Below are positions 1-10,407 of a DNA stretch of 64,000 nt, piece by piece. Made by a program: the position numbers and the translations under genes. Positions within the stretch are counted from its first letter, which is position 1. Every line of letters starts with the position of its first letter. The stretch comes from Rhynchopus euleeides. Taxonomy: Eukaryota > Euglenozoa > Diplonemea > Diplonemida > Diplonemidae. The notes beneath the pieces were generated by a model. That model did no database searches. It saw only the letters and a program-made list of their open reading frames with translations, and was not told where the DNA came from. Location: assembly GCA_963210315.1 (NCBI GenBank), contig OY723321.1, positions 868,001 through 932,000 on the forward strand, in the 5' to 3' direction.

Positions 1-573
1 TTCTGCATCACGGCCCCCAAGTCTCGGTTGCTATCCCCTTCACCCCTTCTTTCTTTCTCTCGATTTGCCCGAGGCCCCCTCCCACTCCCTGTCCCTTACC
101 CCTCCCCGTGCCCTCCTAGGGCGGCCTGCATTGACAGGCACCGGGGCTGGTCGGGGTGGGTGGTGGATTCGGGAGACGGTGGGTGGTGGGGGGGGAGGGG
201 GCGTGAGAGACATGGGTGGGGGGTTACCCGCAACCTGTTCCCCCCATCCGCTCCAGCAACATCCCAGCTTGTCCCAAGAACAACCCCCCCGTCCGCTTTC
301 TAATGTAGGTTAGCAGAAACTGGTGTCGTGTTGCGTGCCGGTATGGTCCACATCACGAGAACTGAGCGTGCTGATTCCCAGCCCCACCCGCTTCCCACAC
401 CCACACCCCCCCTCCCTATTGCCAGTGGTGGTTGTGATCAGTGAGTTGCTAGGGGTTTCCTGGGAGGAAATGGGAGAGTGATGCCCTGTAATATCAACAG
501 CTTGTTCTAAATATTCAGTTCGCGAGCTGACACCGTCCTTTCCCCGGCGATGGTCCGCTCACCTCGAGAAGGG
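1..573. other. non-coding stretch at the window start
   Basis: No convincing gene. The sequence is C/T-rich followed by G/T-rich low complexity. The open frames here lack the GC-rich third-position pattern of the real genes in the window. Confidence 0.5.
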
Positions 574-992
574 TTATGTCGCGAGGTGCAGATTGTCATC
601 GAGCGGCGGGAAGACCGCGTGGTGCCGGGCGAGCTCCTCCCACTCGTCCTCATACTGTCCAACACCTCCAAGGGGTGCGTCTTTGCACACGACAGTGTTG
701 CCCATGTCATCCACCCAGTCGGTGAGAGGAAGAGGGAGGGTCACGCAGTCCCCTCCTCCATCGAGGGGCACTTGTCGCACATCGTCTTCTCGTGCTTAGG
801 ACAGAAGACAGGGCGCGGGGCGTCGCAGTACAGGTAGTCGTACATGCCCATACGCATACCATGTTTCTTACTGACGTGCCGCACCAGGCCCTCGTCGGTC
901 ATGGCCTTTGCGTACACCACCTCCCACGACGTGCAGGGGTTGGGGGGTAAAGCCTGGGGCGAGCATGCCATGCCACACCTTCCCCTCGCCAT
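574..992 (-). pseudogene. frame-broken minus-strand coding remnant, Cys/His-rich, unknown function
   Basis: Two consecutive minus-strand frames show the codon bias of the genuine genes. The first starts at an ATG at 992 and reads through a Cys/His cluster (YLYCDAP, VFCPKHEKTMCDKC) to a stop near 741. The second continues in another frame (TDWVDDMGN, EDEWEELARHHAVF) to TAA at 574. The frames would join if one base were added in the G4 run (C4 on the minus strand) at 765-768, so this is either a decayed gene or a homopolymer error. The spaced C..C/H residues could bind zinc, but I recognise no family. It is the only minus-strand coding signal, and it diverges from the phosphatase gene that starts 309 bp away. 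Confidence 0.4.
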
Positions 993-1300
993 TCTCTGTC
1001 CAGATGTGCTGGAATGCAACGTGCGAACATCAGAATGGATCACAGCGACCCGCCGAACAGTGCGATGAACCCTCTCAACAGACCCCTTCCTTGCTGCCTG
1101 ATACAGCACCACACACCCACACACATCCCTCCTCCTTCGCAGCCAGACACCGCCCCCTCCCCTCCCCTCCCCTCTCCCCGCTTTGGGCAATGGCGGTGTT
1201 GGCGTGAACAGAACCTAACGGCAGGGGGTGCCTCCCTCCGGGCATAGCGCGACTCGGGGGTGCTCGGCGTGTGTCTGTGGGAGGTGTTTGTGTCGGTGCG

Positions 1301-3389
1301 ATGCAGGGTCGATGCAAGTCGCCGACTGCCCGGGGCCCGTCGGGCTCCGTGCGGCGAGCTGCGCACCGCAGCACCAGCCAGGACAAGACAGTGAGGGTGG
1401 CGTCCGCATCACCATCCGCCACGACGCGGCGGAAGGGGTCTGCCTCGTTCCTGTCTAACTCGCTGCTGTCGAGGTCTGCACCAGCGCTGAACTCGCTGAT
1501 GATGGACGAGGCGGAAGAGGGTGCGTCGCGGAAGCGTGTGAGGCGTGTCCCGCATGCTGCAGGTGCATCCGCTGCCGCGTCAGATCCTTTGGAACGAACC
1601 GTGACATCAGCGAGCGAGACACTGCGCACCAGCACCGTGTGGCAGGCTGCGGGCAACACGGGGATCGTTTCCCTCTCAGTGTGCCCTGGGAAGAACATTC
1701 AGCGCGGCCGCAACGGGAAGGCATATGCGCGATCGCTGAAGGCTGACCTCATGGCTGCGAAGGCGAAGGTGGGCCTGACACGCATCGTGTGCCTGCTCAA
1801 CCCATCGGAGCTGCGCACCCTGGGGGTGCAGCCCCCGGACTACGCCCAGGTGGCGGAGCAGCTCGGAATCGAGCTGGTGCAGTACCCCATGATCGAGATG
1901 GCTGCCCCTACAGACTGCAGGGGGTTCGACGCGGCGATTGTGCAGCCCATCTGCGAGGAGCTCAGCCGGGGGGGCTCCGTCCTGGCACACTGCCGCGGGG
2001 GTGTGGGCCGTGCAGGTATGCAACAAATCTACTAACTCAGCCATCGCAACCCTTTCTACCCTCTTCGTCAAACCTCGGATGCCGGAATCGCCTCCCCCCC
2101 CTGCCTGCATAACGAGTAAAGAAGTCAACCCCCCCCCCCTCTCTCTCTCTTTCAGCTTTGATTTTCCTCTGCTTCAGTGCTGTCCCCACCCACCCCCACA
2201 CCCCAACACCCCAACAGGCCTCCTGGCGTGCTGCGTCATCCTCCGCCTGGGTGAGGTGCGGAATGCAGAGGAAGCCATCACAGTCATCCGGAGCCGGCGC
2301 GACCCGCGTGCTGTCGAGTCGCAGATCCAGATGAACTTCGTGAAGAAATACGCAGCCTACCTGGGGGACGCAGGGCAGGACGGCGCGGGTCTGTACCTTG
2401 AGGGCGCCCTGCCGCTGTCCTGCCTGCAGGGGCCACTCCGCGCCGTCCTCCCTGGGGTGAACTACAGCGCGGCGGGGCTCCAGCGGCAGCGCTCCAGCTC
2501 CTCCACCCCGACCGCACGACGCAACATTCCGCCCCCCATCTGCGTCAACCCCGAGCGGGCTGCGGATCAGCCCGCCTCCTCCACACAGCGCAGGCCCCAG
2601 GCTGCCGCAAAGGCAAAGCCTGCCTCGCCCATCGCCTCGCGGGCACGCCTCCCTGCAGGGGCGCCGCGTGGCCCTGTCGAGCTGCGGTCGCCCGAAGGGA
2701 AGCGGTCCTCCCCCGGGCGGCAGTGGGTGGGGTCGCCCCTCGTGAAGCCGTCGTCACCCAAGGCGAGGGTGGCAGCCTCCCCGAAGGGGCGGCCCCCGTC
2801 CCCTCTGGTGAAGCCGGCGTCGCCGAAAGCGAAGCCTTCGTCACCCAAGGCGAAGGCGACGGGGTCTCCGAAGCTGCGAGCGAGCGGAACCCCGAAGGCG
2901 AAGCCGGCGGTATCGCCTAAGCTGCGTCCGGGGTCCTCGCCGAAGGCGAAGCTCACCTCGCCCCCGAAGATGCGGTTTGCATCACAGGGGGGCCCTGCCT
3001 CGCCCAGCACGGAGAGGTCGTCGTCGTGGGGGAGTCTGCGCGGCGGTGTGTCGCGGGGCGGCTCTTTCGCGGAGGCGGCTGGGTCGCCGAAGCCTGGCGG
3101 GGTTGCGAAGAAGGCGCTGTGTGCGCCGAAGATCCCGCCCCCCCCGCCCGCGGGGCCCGGGCCCGATGAGGAGTGCACGATGATCGAGCTGGATACGGAG
3201 TCGGAGACCAACGGGTCCCCACCCCCGTCCTATAAGGAGGCGGCCCAGGCCTCGGCGACAGATGCGGCGGCAGGGGGGCGCACGGCGGCGGTGGAGACTG
3301 CGAGCCCCCCCGTGCGGCCACGCACGTCAACCCCTGAGGTGTTTGTCAATCTAGACAGTGACAGCGGTTCCGAACGGTCACCCTCGTAA
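1301..3389 (+). CDS. CDKN3-like dual-specificity phosphatase with SPK-repeat tail (2 exons)
   Basis: Exons are 1301-2015 and 2218-3389, giving 628 aa. The first in-frame ATG is 1301; a pyrimidine-rich acceptor AG lies at 1141-1142. Splicing at the GTATG donor joins HCRGGVGRAG to LLACCVILRL, which completes the HCx5R active site at residues about 230-237 (Cys231 nucleophile, Arg237). The preceding region (TRIVCLLNPSELRTLGV, then YPMIEMAAPTD) resembles CDKN3/KAP-type phosphatases, which dephosphorylate CDKs. Residues about 395-510 are a basic Ser-Pro-Lys tail like an H1 or MAP tail, probably binding nucleic acid or microtubules and open to proline-directed phosphorylation. The C-terminus is acidic. 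Family assignment is firm; the substrate is inferred. Confidence 0.85.
2016..2217 (+). other. intron in the CDKN3-like gene
   Basis: Donor CAG|GTATGC, acceptor CCAACAG, 202 nt, phase 1. Removal is needed to complete the phosphatase domain. Confidence 0.9.
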
Positions 3390-5499
3390 ATCGTACATCT
3401 CTCTCCGGGATGATGGAGGGGGGTAGTCTCGCTGCCCAACGCAGTGTGTGCGAGTGTGATGACCACGTTTCGAGTGGGTGGTGGGGTTGGCCCTGCTGCA
3501 CAGACCACGGCATGTGGGTGTGGGGGGTCAAGACCGCTTCACGCGTGTGGTGTTTCTGGGGGCGGGGTGATGGCTTCTCTGCTGTGCCAAGGAGTGTTCG
3601 CCTTGTAGTCATGCGAGTTGGTGGGAGGGGGGTGGAAGGGATTGGATTCGGGACGGGGTAGGTGGTAGGAATGGGGGTTCGGTGTCTGGGCAAATGAAGA
3701 GAGAATGGGTGGGGAGGGGGGGGGGCAGCAACCAATCTGGTGTAGAAGAGCAGGTTCTGCGGGTTTCTTGTGCTGTTTTCCCAGATTGTGTGCCCTCAAG
3801 GGAAACGGTGGTATTTTACACCATGCCAGCACCTCATGCATCGTTTTTTTGCCTTTATTTCCTTCCTGTGCAGTGCAAGCAATGCAAAGATCATTTGCCC
3901 TGGTGGGTGTGGTGGCGAGCGGGGACGTGGTGTGCCGTACACACTGCGTCACGCGACTGGCGTACAGCAGTGCAATACATTCTACTCACGCACCAGCCGG
4001 GGGTGCGAGTATTGGATATTCGCACTAGAGAAAGAGAGTGACAAAGGGGGGGCGGAAATACAGTGGAGGGAGAGAAGATGTATGGCGCCGCATCGCTGCA
4101 CACAGCCTCTCTCTCCCATTCTTCCCCCCTTTTTTTGATCTCCGCCGCATCTGTTTATTCCCCCAGCATTTCCTTCCCCCAGCCGTTCCCCATTTCACCC
4201 CCTCCCCCCATTCCTTCTTGCCTCGGTAGAGTTATTATATTCACAGCACAGCTGTTGGTTGGCTTGTGCGTTATGCTTTCCAGCCTGGTTCCTTCAGCGG
4301 TGGTGTTCTTTTATGGTGATAGACCCCACCTCCCCTTTTTGCGTGTATTGCAGCCTGATTTCTGATGTGGAATGTTGTTGTTGCTCGGCTTATCGAGTGG
4401 GATCTGGCAGATATGGTTCACAGCCCTCCACCCGGCCCATTATTTGTCTGTATGCCCCGTGTAAAAACAGGGGGCATTTGCCGGGTGGGAAATAAAATCG
4501 TGTAATATCGGTGCGTTCTACACTGCTGCAAATCATTGTCACATGTGGAGGCCACGGGGGGGTTGAAATTTTCTGAAGAGAAATCATTCGGGCAGAGGGG
4601 TAGACTCCAACGGTTCCACAGAAACCCCACCCCCCTTTCTTGTGTGTGGTGGGTGTCTGTGTGTTGGTCGTTGCTCCCCAACCCCCCTCTCAGCTCCCCT
4701 TGTGTACATCGCCTGTTCCTTCTCCTTTTCGTGATCCGTTTGCGGCACAGCCGGAATAAAATGCGCAAGACGAGAGCACACTGCAATGTACAATTTTTGG
4801 TTGGCACCGCCACGTTACCAAAGGCTTATTTTCGGTGTTTGATTGGTTCCTTGAGATGCACTGGCATATCCAGCCAAACTCATGGGCTTCATTGAACCCG
4901 ATTCTAATGAGGTCGCATGAGTCAGCCCGACACATGAGACAATACTCGCCTTGGGAGAACCGCGCCTTTAGTTCACCGTTGCTCTCTGAAGGGTATTCTG
5001 AGAAATCCTGAAATCCTGATGATCAGGTACCCTCCTTCGTGATATACAATCGCACAGTGGTGTGCCGTCTTCTCCGAAGCTTGTCTCCCAGGACCACTCC
5101 CCGTGGGCTGAAGGGTGAATCACCCGAGAGGAGGATTTTCTCTTGGAATGATCGTCGGAGGTGTGTCTGAATAATCCCGCCGTTGTATCCCTCTCTGCGC
5201 CTGTTCCGAACACATCAAAGAGTGTTTCCGTCTCATTTATGTTGTACCGTGCCCACACCGCACGGCGGGAAAAGAAGAAACAAAATCGAGTGCAAGCTGC
5301 TGCGGCACAGCATGCTGCCCCCCTGATGTGACAAGAGAGACAACGGCAGGCGGGGGTGGGTGGCATATTAATCTACGTTCTGTACCCAAAGAAACACATC
5401 TCCAAAACCTGCCGAAACCACCTCCCCCACCCCACCCCACCTGCTGTGACCCCCACTCCATCCAACTCCACTGTCACATCCACACATACTTTACTTCTC
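3390..5499. other. intergenic spacer
   Basis: About 2.1 kb with G/T-rich and C/T-rich tracts. No open frame has the coding bias of the neighbours, and I see no RNA gene. Confidence 0.6.
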
Positions 5500-5511
5500 C
5501 CTCCTTTGCAG
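5480..5511 (+). other. predicted splice/trans-splice acceptor
   Basis: Pyrimidine tract ending CTCCTTTGCAG, 41 nt before the start codon of the 1448-aa protein. Confidence 0.5.
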
Positions 5512-5552
5512 GTTCACCCTCCCCCAGCCCTTTCTCTCGGCGGCGCTGCTGC

Positions 5553-8500
5553 ATGCCTGTTTCGAGTCCTGGGACATGGCGGAGGGGGGCCACGCTGCCT
5601 GCGCATCAGAGGCAAGGTGATGCTGCTGGCTCGCGCAGCATCCACGATGCCATCCGCAGCGTCTGTGCGGAGAAGACCCGCAAGTCTGTCGAGTTTAACG
5701 CAATCTGCGACATCGCCGTGCTTGCCCCTGGTGCCGAGGGCATCCGCCGTGCCCTGGTCATCGTAACCCGCAAGACAAGCGTCACCCCCGACGGCTCCCG
5801 CATCCCCGGCACCTCCGATGCTGTCAAGATCGCTGTCGAGGCGGAGGCACCCTCCACCACCTCCCCCTCCTCCTCATCTTCACCCTCTTCGTCCGTGGCA
5901 TTCCGCTTCCGCTGCGCTGTGGCATCTCTAAACAGCTCGGGTGCTGTGCACGTGGCCGCCTCCACCACAGCCACAGCCACGCTGCAGTCACGCCCACAGG
6001 ACGAAGCCCCTGCACGGTGCTACCCCCTCCACCTGGGCTGCGCTGGGGAGGACGTGATCCTGCTGTTCCGAGACGACGCGGCCTGCCAGTCCCTGCGCTG
6101 CCTCATACGCGCAGAGCGGGAGCGGGGTGTCGAGGAGCAGTTCCGCACCCCCGCCCCGCCCGACCTGGGTGCCGGGCTCCCGCTGCTGCGGGCCGGGCCG
6201 ATCGACCTCCGCCGCTTCTTCGGGATGCGGTACCCCATGCTCCCCGAGGGGCTCCTCTCCGACATCTACGCGCGCATCGGATACACCGCAACCACACACC
6301 CCCCTACCGGCTCCCCGCAGCCCCCATGCAGCCCCTCCCTCGAGGCTGCGGCCGCAGCACCTCCCGACTGCGACAACACCGCTGCGCTGTGCCCTCGGTT
6401 CCCCCAGCGGGGCGACGGGCTATGTGGGGAAGAGGCTGAAGCCCACCACGCGTTGCACCGCCTGCGGCGCGGGAGGATATTCCATGGGAACAGGGTGAGA
6501 GTCGCTTCGCCCGATGCATGGAGGGAATCCAACCAGCTGGAGTATTATAAGAAGAGAGACGAGCTGGCACAGCTGCGCGCGGCTGGGAGGGAGCGGAAGC
6601 TGCCCAGGCGGGGGTACAGCCTGGAGGCGGAGGAGCGTGTTGCAGAGGATCGCCTGAGGGAGGCGGGCCTCCGCCACGATGAGGAGCACTCCCAACACCT
6701 CTGCCAGCCGAAGGAGAACCGGGAGGGGTACCTCCGCCTGAGGCCGAAGTCGCTCGCCTTCTCCCAAGTTGCTTCCATCCTGTCGGATGCAGAGGCCCAG
6801 AAGAGGATTGCGTTATCCACAGTTCAGTTTAGAGAATGGCAGACCCTGCTGCAGGGCTTTGCGGAGCGCAGGTCGGTTGTCGACAGCCATGACCGGATCA
6901 ACAGGGCAATGGAGGAGGATTTTGACTTTCACCTCGAGACCCAGGTCCGCTCTATCTGCGAGCGGAAGCGAAGAGGGAGGGGGGATGGTGGCGTGTCACA
7001 AGAAGGGGGGGGTGGCTTTCAGTTTGCCTTTGATGGGTCTGGCGCTGCTCACGCCATGCTCTCTGCGGAGCTGGCAGAGGCGATGTCGCGTGAGGACATC
7101 ACGCGCGAATGGGCAGGCCAGGCGTCTGCCCTGCTGGGTGGGCCCGACGACCCAGCCATCACGCAGTGCCCCGAGCGGCACACCCCCAGCGGCACACCCA
7201 CACCCCCGCCGCATCGGTTTGCCGAGGGTGGGCACGCCTTTCTCCCTATCCTCGAGGAGGCGTCACGGCGCACCATCTCCCAGGAAGCGGCATGTTCGAG
7301 GGAGGTCATCCTGGGGTTCTTCCACAACATGTGGAGGCTGCCAAACCCACCGCAGCGCGGGGGTGGTGAGGCGAAGGGGTACACACCCTCCCTGCAGGGC
7401 TATGGAGGGGGGACCCGCCCCACCGCAGCCCCTCCGGTGGTCCGGCGGGATCCATGCAGCCTGCTGTGCAGCGCGGCGCTGGACAGCCTCCTCTGGGATG
7501 AGTTTGTCGGGAGGAGGGGGGTTGTGGCAGAGCATATTGTCGAAAAGCTGAGCCTCTATGAGGGGTTCACCCTGGGTGTCCCACAGCTTGCCATAGGTGG
7601 AGGTGGTGGGGGTGGCGGTGAGGGAAGTGGTGTTGGAGGCATGTCCTCCCCCCTCCCACCCGGGCTGCTTGTGGACAGCATCAGCAGAAGCGACAGCAGC
7701 AGTGCCTCCCGGAGCAGCGTGTCTGAAACCCTTGCCCTGATCCCTTCGATGTCTCCCTCTCATCACTCCCGCGGTGGGGCTTCGGAGAGCCGCTCAGCAA
7801 GCCACTCCGCCAGCCACTCCCCGCCGCTCCGCCTCCGCGATGACGACTCCGGTTCCTACTCCACAGACAGCGTCAGCTCCCCCGAGGAGTGGTGCGGCGA
7901 AACCGCAACCACTGCCGCACCTGCAGGCCTACCCCCCCCTGCCCTGAAGCAGAAGGGCCAGGCGGGAACCCGGCGGCCTCCAGGGGGTGGTGTCGGCAGC
8001 AGCATCCGCAGCAACACACCCCATCTCGCCGGGCTGGCGACCCCCTCCCCCGCACCCCCCTCCACATTCCCCCACGCAGGGGGGGCTGTGGTGGGAGGAG
8101 GTGTGGTGCCTCCCACGCTTCGGTTTACCCACTTGGTTTACCTCGGGGGGGTTGTCCCACCTGCAGCGCCTGAGGCTGTGGTGCCTCCCACCGAGACACC
8201 CTCTCCGCCTGCCCCCCCCTGCCGCATCGGGGAGGTCTGGGGTGGTGTCTCCGAGAGAGGGGGTGTAGGGAAGCCATCCTGCACGCCTGTCTACCTCGGG
8301 GGTGTTGATCTTCCGGCATCTCCTGATGCCTGCCCTGTTGTCACCACCAGTGGGACCTTCACTGCCTCCCCTGCTGAGGGAGGTGAGCAGTGCCCTCTTC
8401 AGGAGGAGGAGGAAGAGGAGGTTACTCCAACCTCACCCCGCTGTGCGGCATGTGTCACCTCACCCCCGCCTGTCGCATCTCTGCTCCCCCTGAGGACCTG

Positions 8501-9899
8501 GGGGAAGAGCAGCGCAGGCTGCGACGCATCCCCTCTGCAGGGAGCGGTCGCAATGTCCTCCCTTGAGTCATCCTGCCGGGCAGCCGGGGTCATCCGCAAC
8601 GCCGCAGCTTCGCACTCCACCCGGGTCGCCTCTGCAGCCTGGACATACCTCCTCCGCCTGGGAACCCAATGGGCAGTGGGGGCACCGTGGATCCCCCAAG
8701 GCGCAGCAGCCCTCACAACGCCTTCGGAGATCGCCTCCGCAAAGTCCTCCGCCAGCAGGATGCTGTCAACCCTCCTCAACGGGGCATGCCTTGCGGGAGG
8801 GGAAGGGGTTCGGAGAAAGGCCTATTCAAACCGCCTCCAACGGCCCTTAGGAGAGCTTTGTGTATCCAGCTTGTCTCTCCTCACCCAACGCGCTGCGGTG
8901 GGTGTTGTGGAGGCGGGGCTTGAGGCGATGTCTATCCGATGGACCCAAGGGGTGCGGGACCTCTCTCTTCTGAAGCGGGTTGCTGGGGATGGGGTTGCAG
9001 GGGAGAGCTGTCTGCAGGCATCTATCGAAATAACCTCACTAAATAAACGCATGACATCTGCTGTCGGGCGGATTGACAGGGCAGAGGAGGAATCCCGCAC
9101 CTCGCATGCGGACCGGCTCCGCTGGGGTGAGTCACGCCACGACAAGCGGATGGAGGATCTCCTCTTGAAAGCCCAGCGAGATGAATCCGACATATCCCAC
9201 CTCCGCTGGCAGTCTGACGACCTCTCCGCACACCTCGGGCGCATCTCCGAGGATGTAGGGACCCTCCTCCTCCAGAAGGAGCGTGGCGTTGCAGAGGTCC
9301 TGCGCATCAGAGGTGAGGTGTCTCAGGAGCACGCCGCTGCGGATCTGTCGGAGCTCCGGGTCTCTGCGGCGGAGGATAGGGTTGCGAAGATGAAGCAGGA
9401 TCTGGCGGTGTGCCGGAGGGGTGGTGACGAGAGGGATGGGGAGGAGTCCCCATGTGTCGGGCTCTGCAGCCGTGGGGGTGCTGTGCCAAGGGAGGCGTGG
9501 GTTGTGCATTTCGCCAGCCTGGTGGCGGCGGAGTGTGCAGCCCGGTCTGCCATAGAGCACGATGCGGGGCAGCGCCTCCTCCGCCTGGCAGCAAAGTTCT
9601 CCCGGATTGCCCCCACCCCTGCAGTGATGGCTCCACGTCGGTCGAGCCGTGACGCCCCCGAGGTGGGTCTGGTGTTGACGGAGCTGCTGGGGCTCGCCAC
9701 CCGGCAGGCGGCGGTGCGGTCTGCAGAGGGGGTGGGGCTAGCCTCGCAGTGCTCCACCCTCAGCACGCTGTGGGGGGTCTCTGCGGTGCAGCAGGAGGAG
9801 GCAGATGGGAGGCGGCGGATCCAACAGGCTTCGCACGATGAGGGAGCTGCCCTGGTATCGCGGGCAGTGTTCCTGCAGTGTTGCCTCGGGATGGGGTGA
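5553..9899 (+). CDS. large low-complexity/coiled-coil protein, unknown function
   Basis: Single exon, 1448 aa. I chose the ATG at 5553 because a clear acceptor (CTCCTTTGCAG, AG at 5510-5511) lies 41 nt upstream and the frame further upstream is low complexity. Residues about 30-200 form a possible globular domain (SVEFNAICDIAVLAPGAEG onward) interrupted by a Ser/Pro run. Residues about 290-500 are charged and helical. Residues about 680-960 are Gly/Ser/Pro-rich with a GGGGGGG run near 685 and an acidic EEEEEE run near 950. Residues about 1156-1290 are a strong coiled coil (repeated SHADRLRWGESRHDKR-like heptads). No catalytic motif was recognised. A cytoskeletal or basal-body role is possible but unproven. 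Coding is secure. Confidence 0.75.
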   Translation: MPVSSPGTWRRGATLPAHQRQGDAAGSRSIHDAIRSVCAEKTRKSVEFNAICDIAVLAPGAEGIRRALVIVTRKTSVTPDGSRIPGTSDAVKIAVEAEAPSTTSPSSSSSPSSSVAFRFRCAVASLNSSGAVHVAASTTATATLQSRPQDEAPARCYPLHLGCAGEDVILLFRDDAACQSLRCLIRAERERGVEEQFRTPAPPDLGAGLPLLRAGPIDLRRFFGMRYPMLPEGLLSDIYARIGYTATTHPPTGSPQPPCSPSLEAAAAAPPDCDNTAALCPRFPQRGDGLCGEEAEAHHALHRLRRGRIFHGNRVRVASPDAWRESNQLEYYKKRDELAQLRAAGRERKLPRRGYSLEAEERVAEDRLREAGLRHDEEHSQHLCQPKENREGYLRLRPKSLAFSQVASILSDAEAQKRIALSTVQFREWQTLLQGFAERRSVVDSHDRINRAMEEDFDFHLETQVRSICERKRRGRGDGGVSQEGGGGFQFAFDGSGAAHAMLSAELAEAMSREDITREWAGQASALLGGPDDPAITQCPERHTPSGTPTPPPHRFAEGGHAFLPILEEASRRTISQEAACSREVILGFFHNMWRLPNPPQRGGGEAKGYTPSLQGYGGGTRPTAAPPVVRRDPCSLLCSAALDSLLWDEFVGRRGVVAEHIVEKLSLYEGFTLGVPQLAIGGGGGGGGEGSGVGGMSSPLPPGLLVDSISRSDSSSASRSSVSETLALIPSMSPSHHSRGGASESRSASHSASHSPPLRLRDDDSGSYSTDSVSSPEEWCGETATTAAPAGLPPPALKQKGQAGTRRPPGGGVGSSIRSNTPHLAGLATPSPAPPSTFPHAGGAVVGGGVVPPTLRFTHLVYLGGVVPPAAPEAVVPPTETPSPPAPPCRIGEVWGGVSERGGVGKPSCTPVYLGGVDLPASPDACPVVTTSGTFTASPAEGGEQCPLQEEEEEEVTPTSPRCAACVTSPPPVASLLPLRTWGKSSAGCDASPLQGAVAMSSLESSCRAAGVIRNAAASHSTRVASAAWTYLLRLGTQWAVGAPWIPQGAAALTTPSEIASAKSSASRMLSTLLNGACLAGGEGVRRKAYSNRLQRPLGELCVSSLSLLTQRAAVGVVEAGLEAMSIRWTQGVRDLSLLKRVAGDGVAGESCLQASIEITSLNKRMTSAVGRIDRAEEESRTSHADRLRWGESRHDKRMEDLLLKAQRDESDISHLRWQSDDLSAHLGRISEDVGTLLLQKERGVAEVLRIRGEVSQEHAAADLSELRVSAAEDRVAKMKQDLAVCRRGGDERDGEESPCVGLCSRGGAVPREAWVVHFASLVAAECAARSAIEHDAGQRLLRLAAKFSRIAPTPAVMAPRRSSRDAPEVGLVLTELLGLATRQAAVRSAEGVGLASQCSTLSTLWGVSAVQQEEADGRRRIQQASHDEGAALVSRAVFLQCCLGMG

Positions 9900-10365
9900 A
9901 AAAAATGGGATGGGTGTTTTGTTGACTCTAGTTCTGTGGGGTGGGGTGTGTCGGTTGCTGATAGTGCCCTCCTCCCCCCCCCCCCCGCCCCCCCCCCCCC
10001 CAGCTTGTTCGTGCTGGCCGTCTTCCGTGTGCCAGGGCTCATTCCCTTCTCCCCCTCTCTCCTCCTGCTGCGGCGCCCCGCGGTGGGATTTAGATTTGCG
10101 TTATCGCTTTATGGGTGTACTATTGTATGGCTTGTCCCCCCCTTCCCCCCCAGGACAAAAACGACTTTCGTCGAGTGGCTTCGCCGCGGTGAGGCATATT
10201 TAGAATAGCACTCTCGCAGGTGTTGGGTAGGCAGGCGGTGCCCCCCCCCCCCTCCTCTCCCCCTCTCGTCTCCCAGATTTGGCTTTTGTGGCATCTTTGC
10301 CATCCCCTCTGCTCCAGCATATGGTGGGTGTCCTTGTCGAAGCCACACACGCCCCTCACCACCCT
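9900..10365. other. intergenic spacer with long C runs
   Basis: Contains a poly-C tract of about 30 nt broken by G (about 9970-10001) ending in CAG at about 10003, followed by further C runs near 10242. No gene is visible. Confidence 0.5.
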
Positions 10366-10381
10366 CCCCCTTGTTTCCCAG
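10366..10381 (+). other. predicted splice/trans-splice acceptor
   Basis: CCCTTGTTTCCCAG (AG at 10380-10381), 26 nt before the methyltransferase ATG. Confidence 0.5.
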
Positions 10382-10407
10382 GTGTGGGGGGTCGTGTGCA
10401 AGGGGTC

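Noticed and set aside
28-313. Short + strand open frames at the window start
   Set aside because: Low-complexity Pro/Gly translation with no coding bias or acceptor.
5328-5552. Longer N-terminus for the 1448-aa protein
   Set aside because: The frame starts at GTG, is low complexity and contains the likely splice acceptor at 5510-5511.
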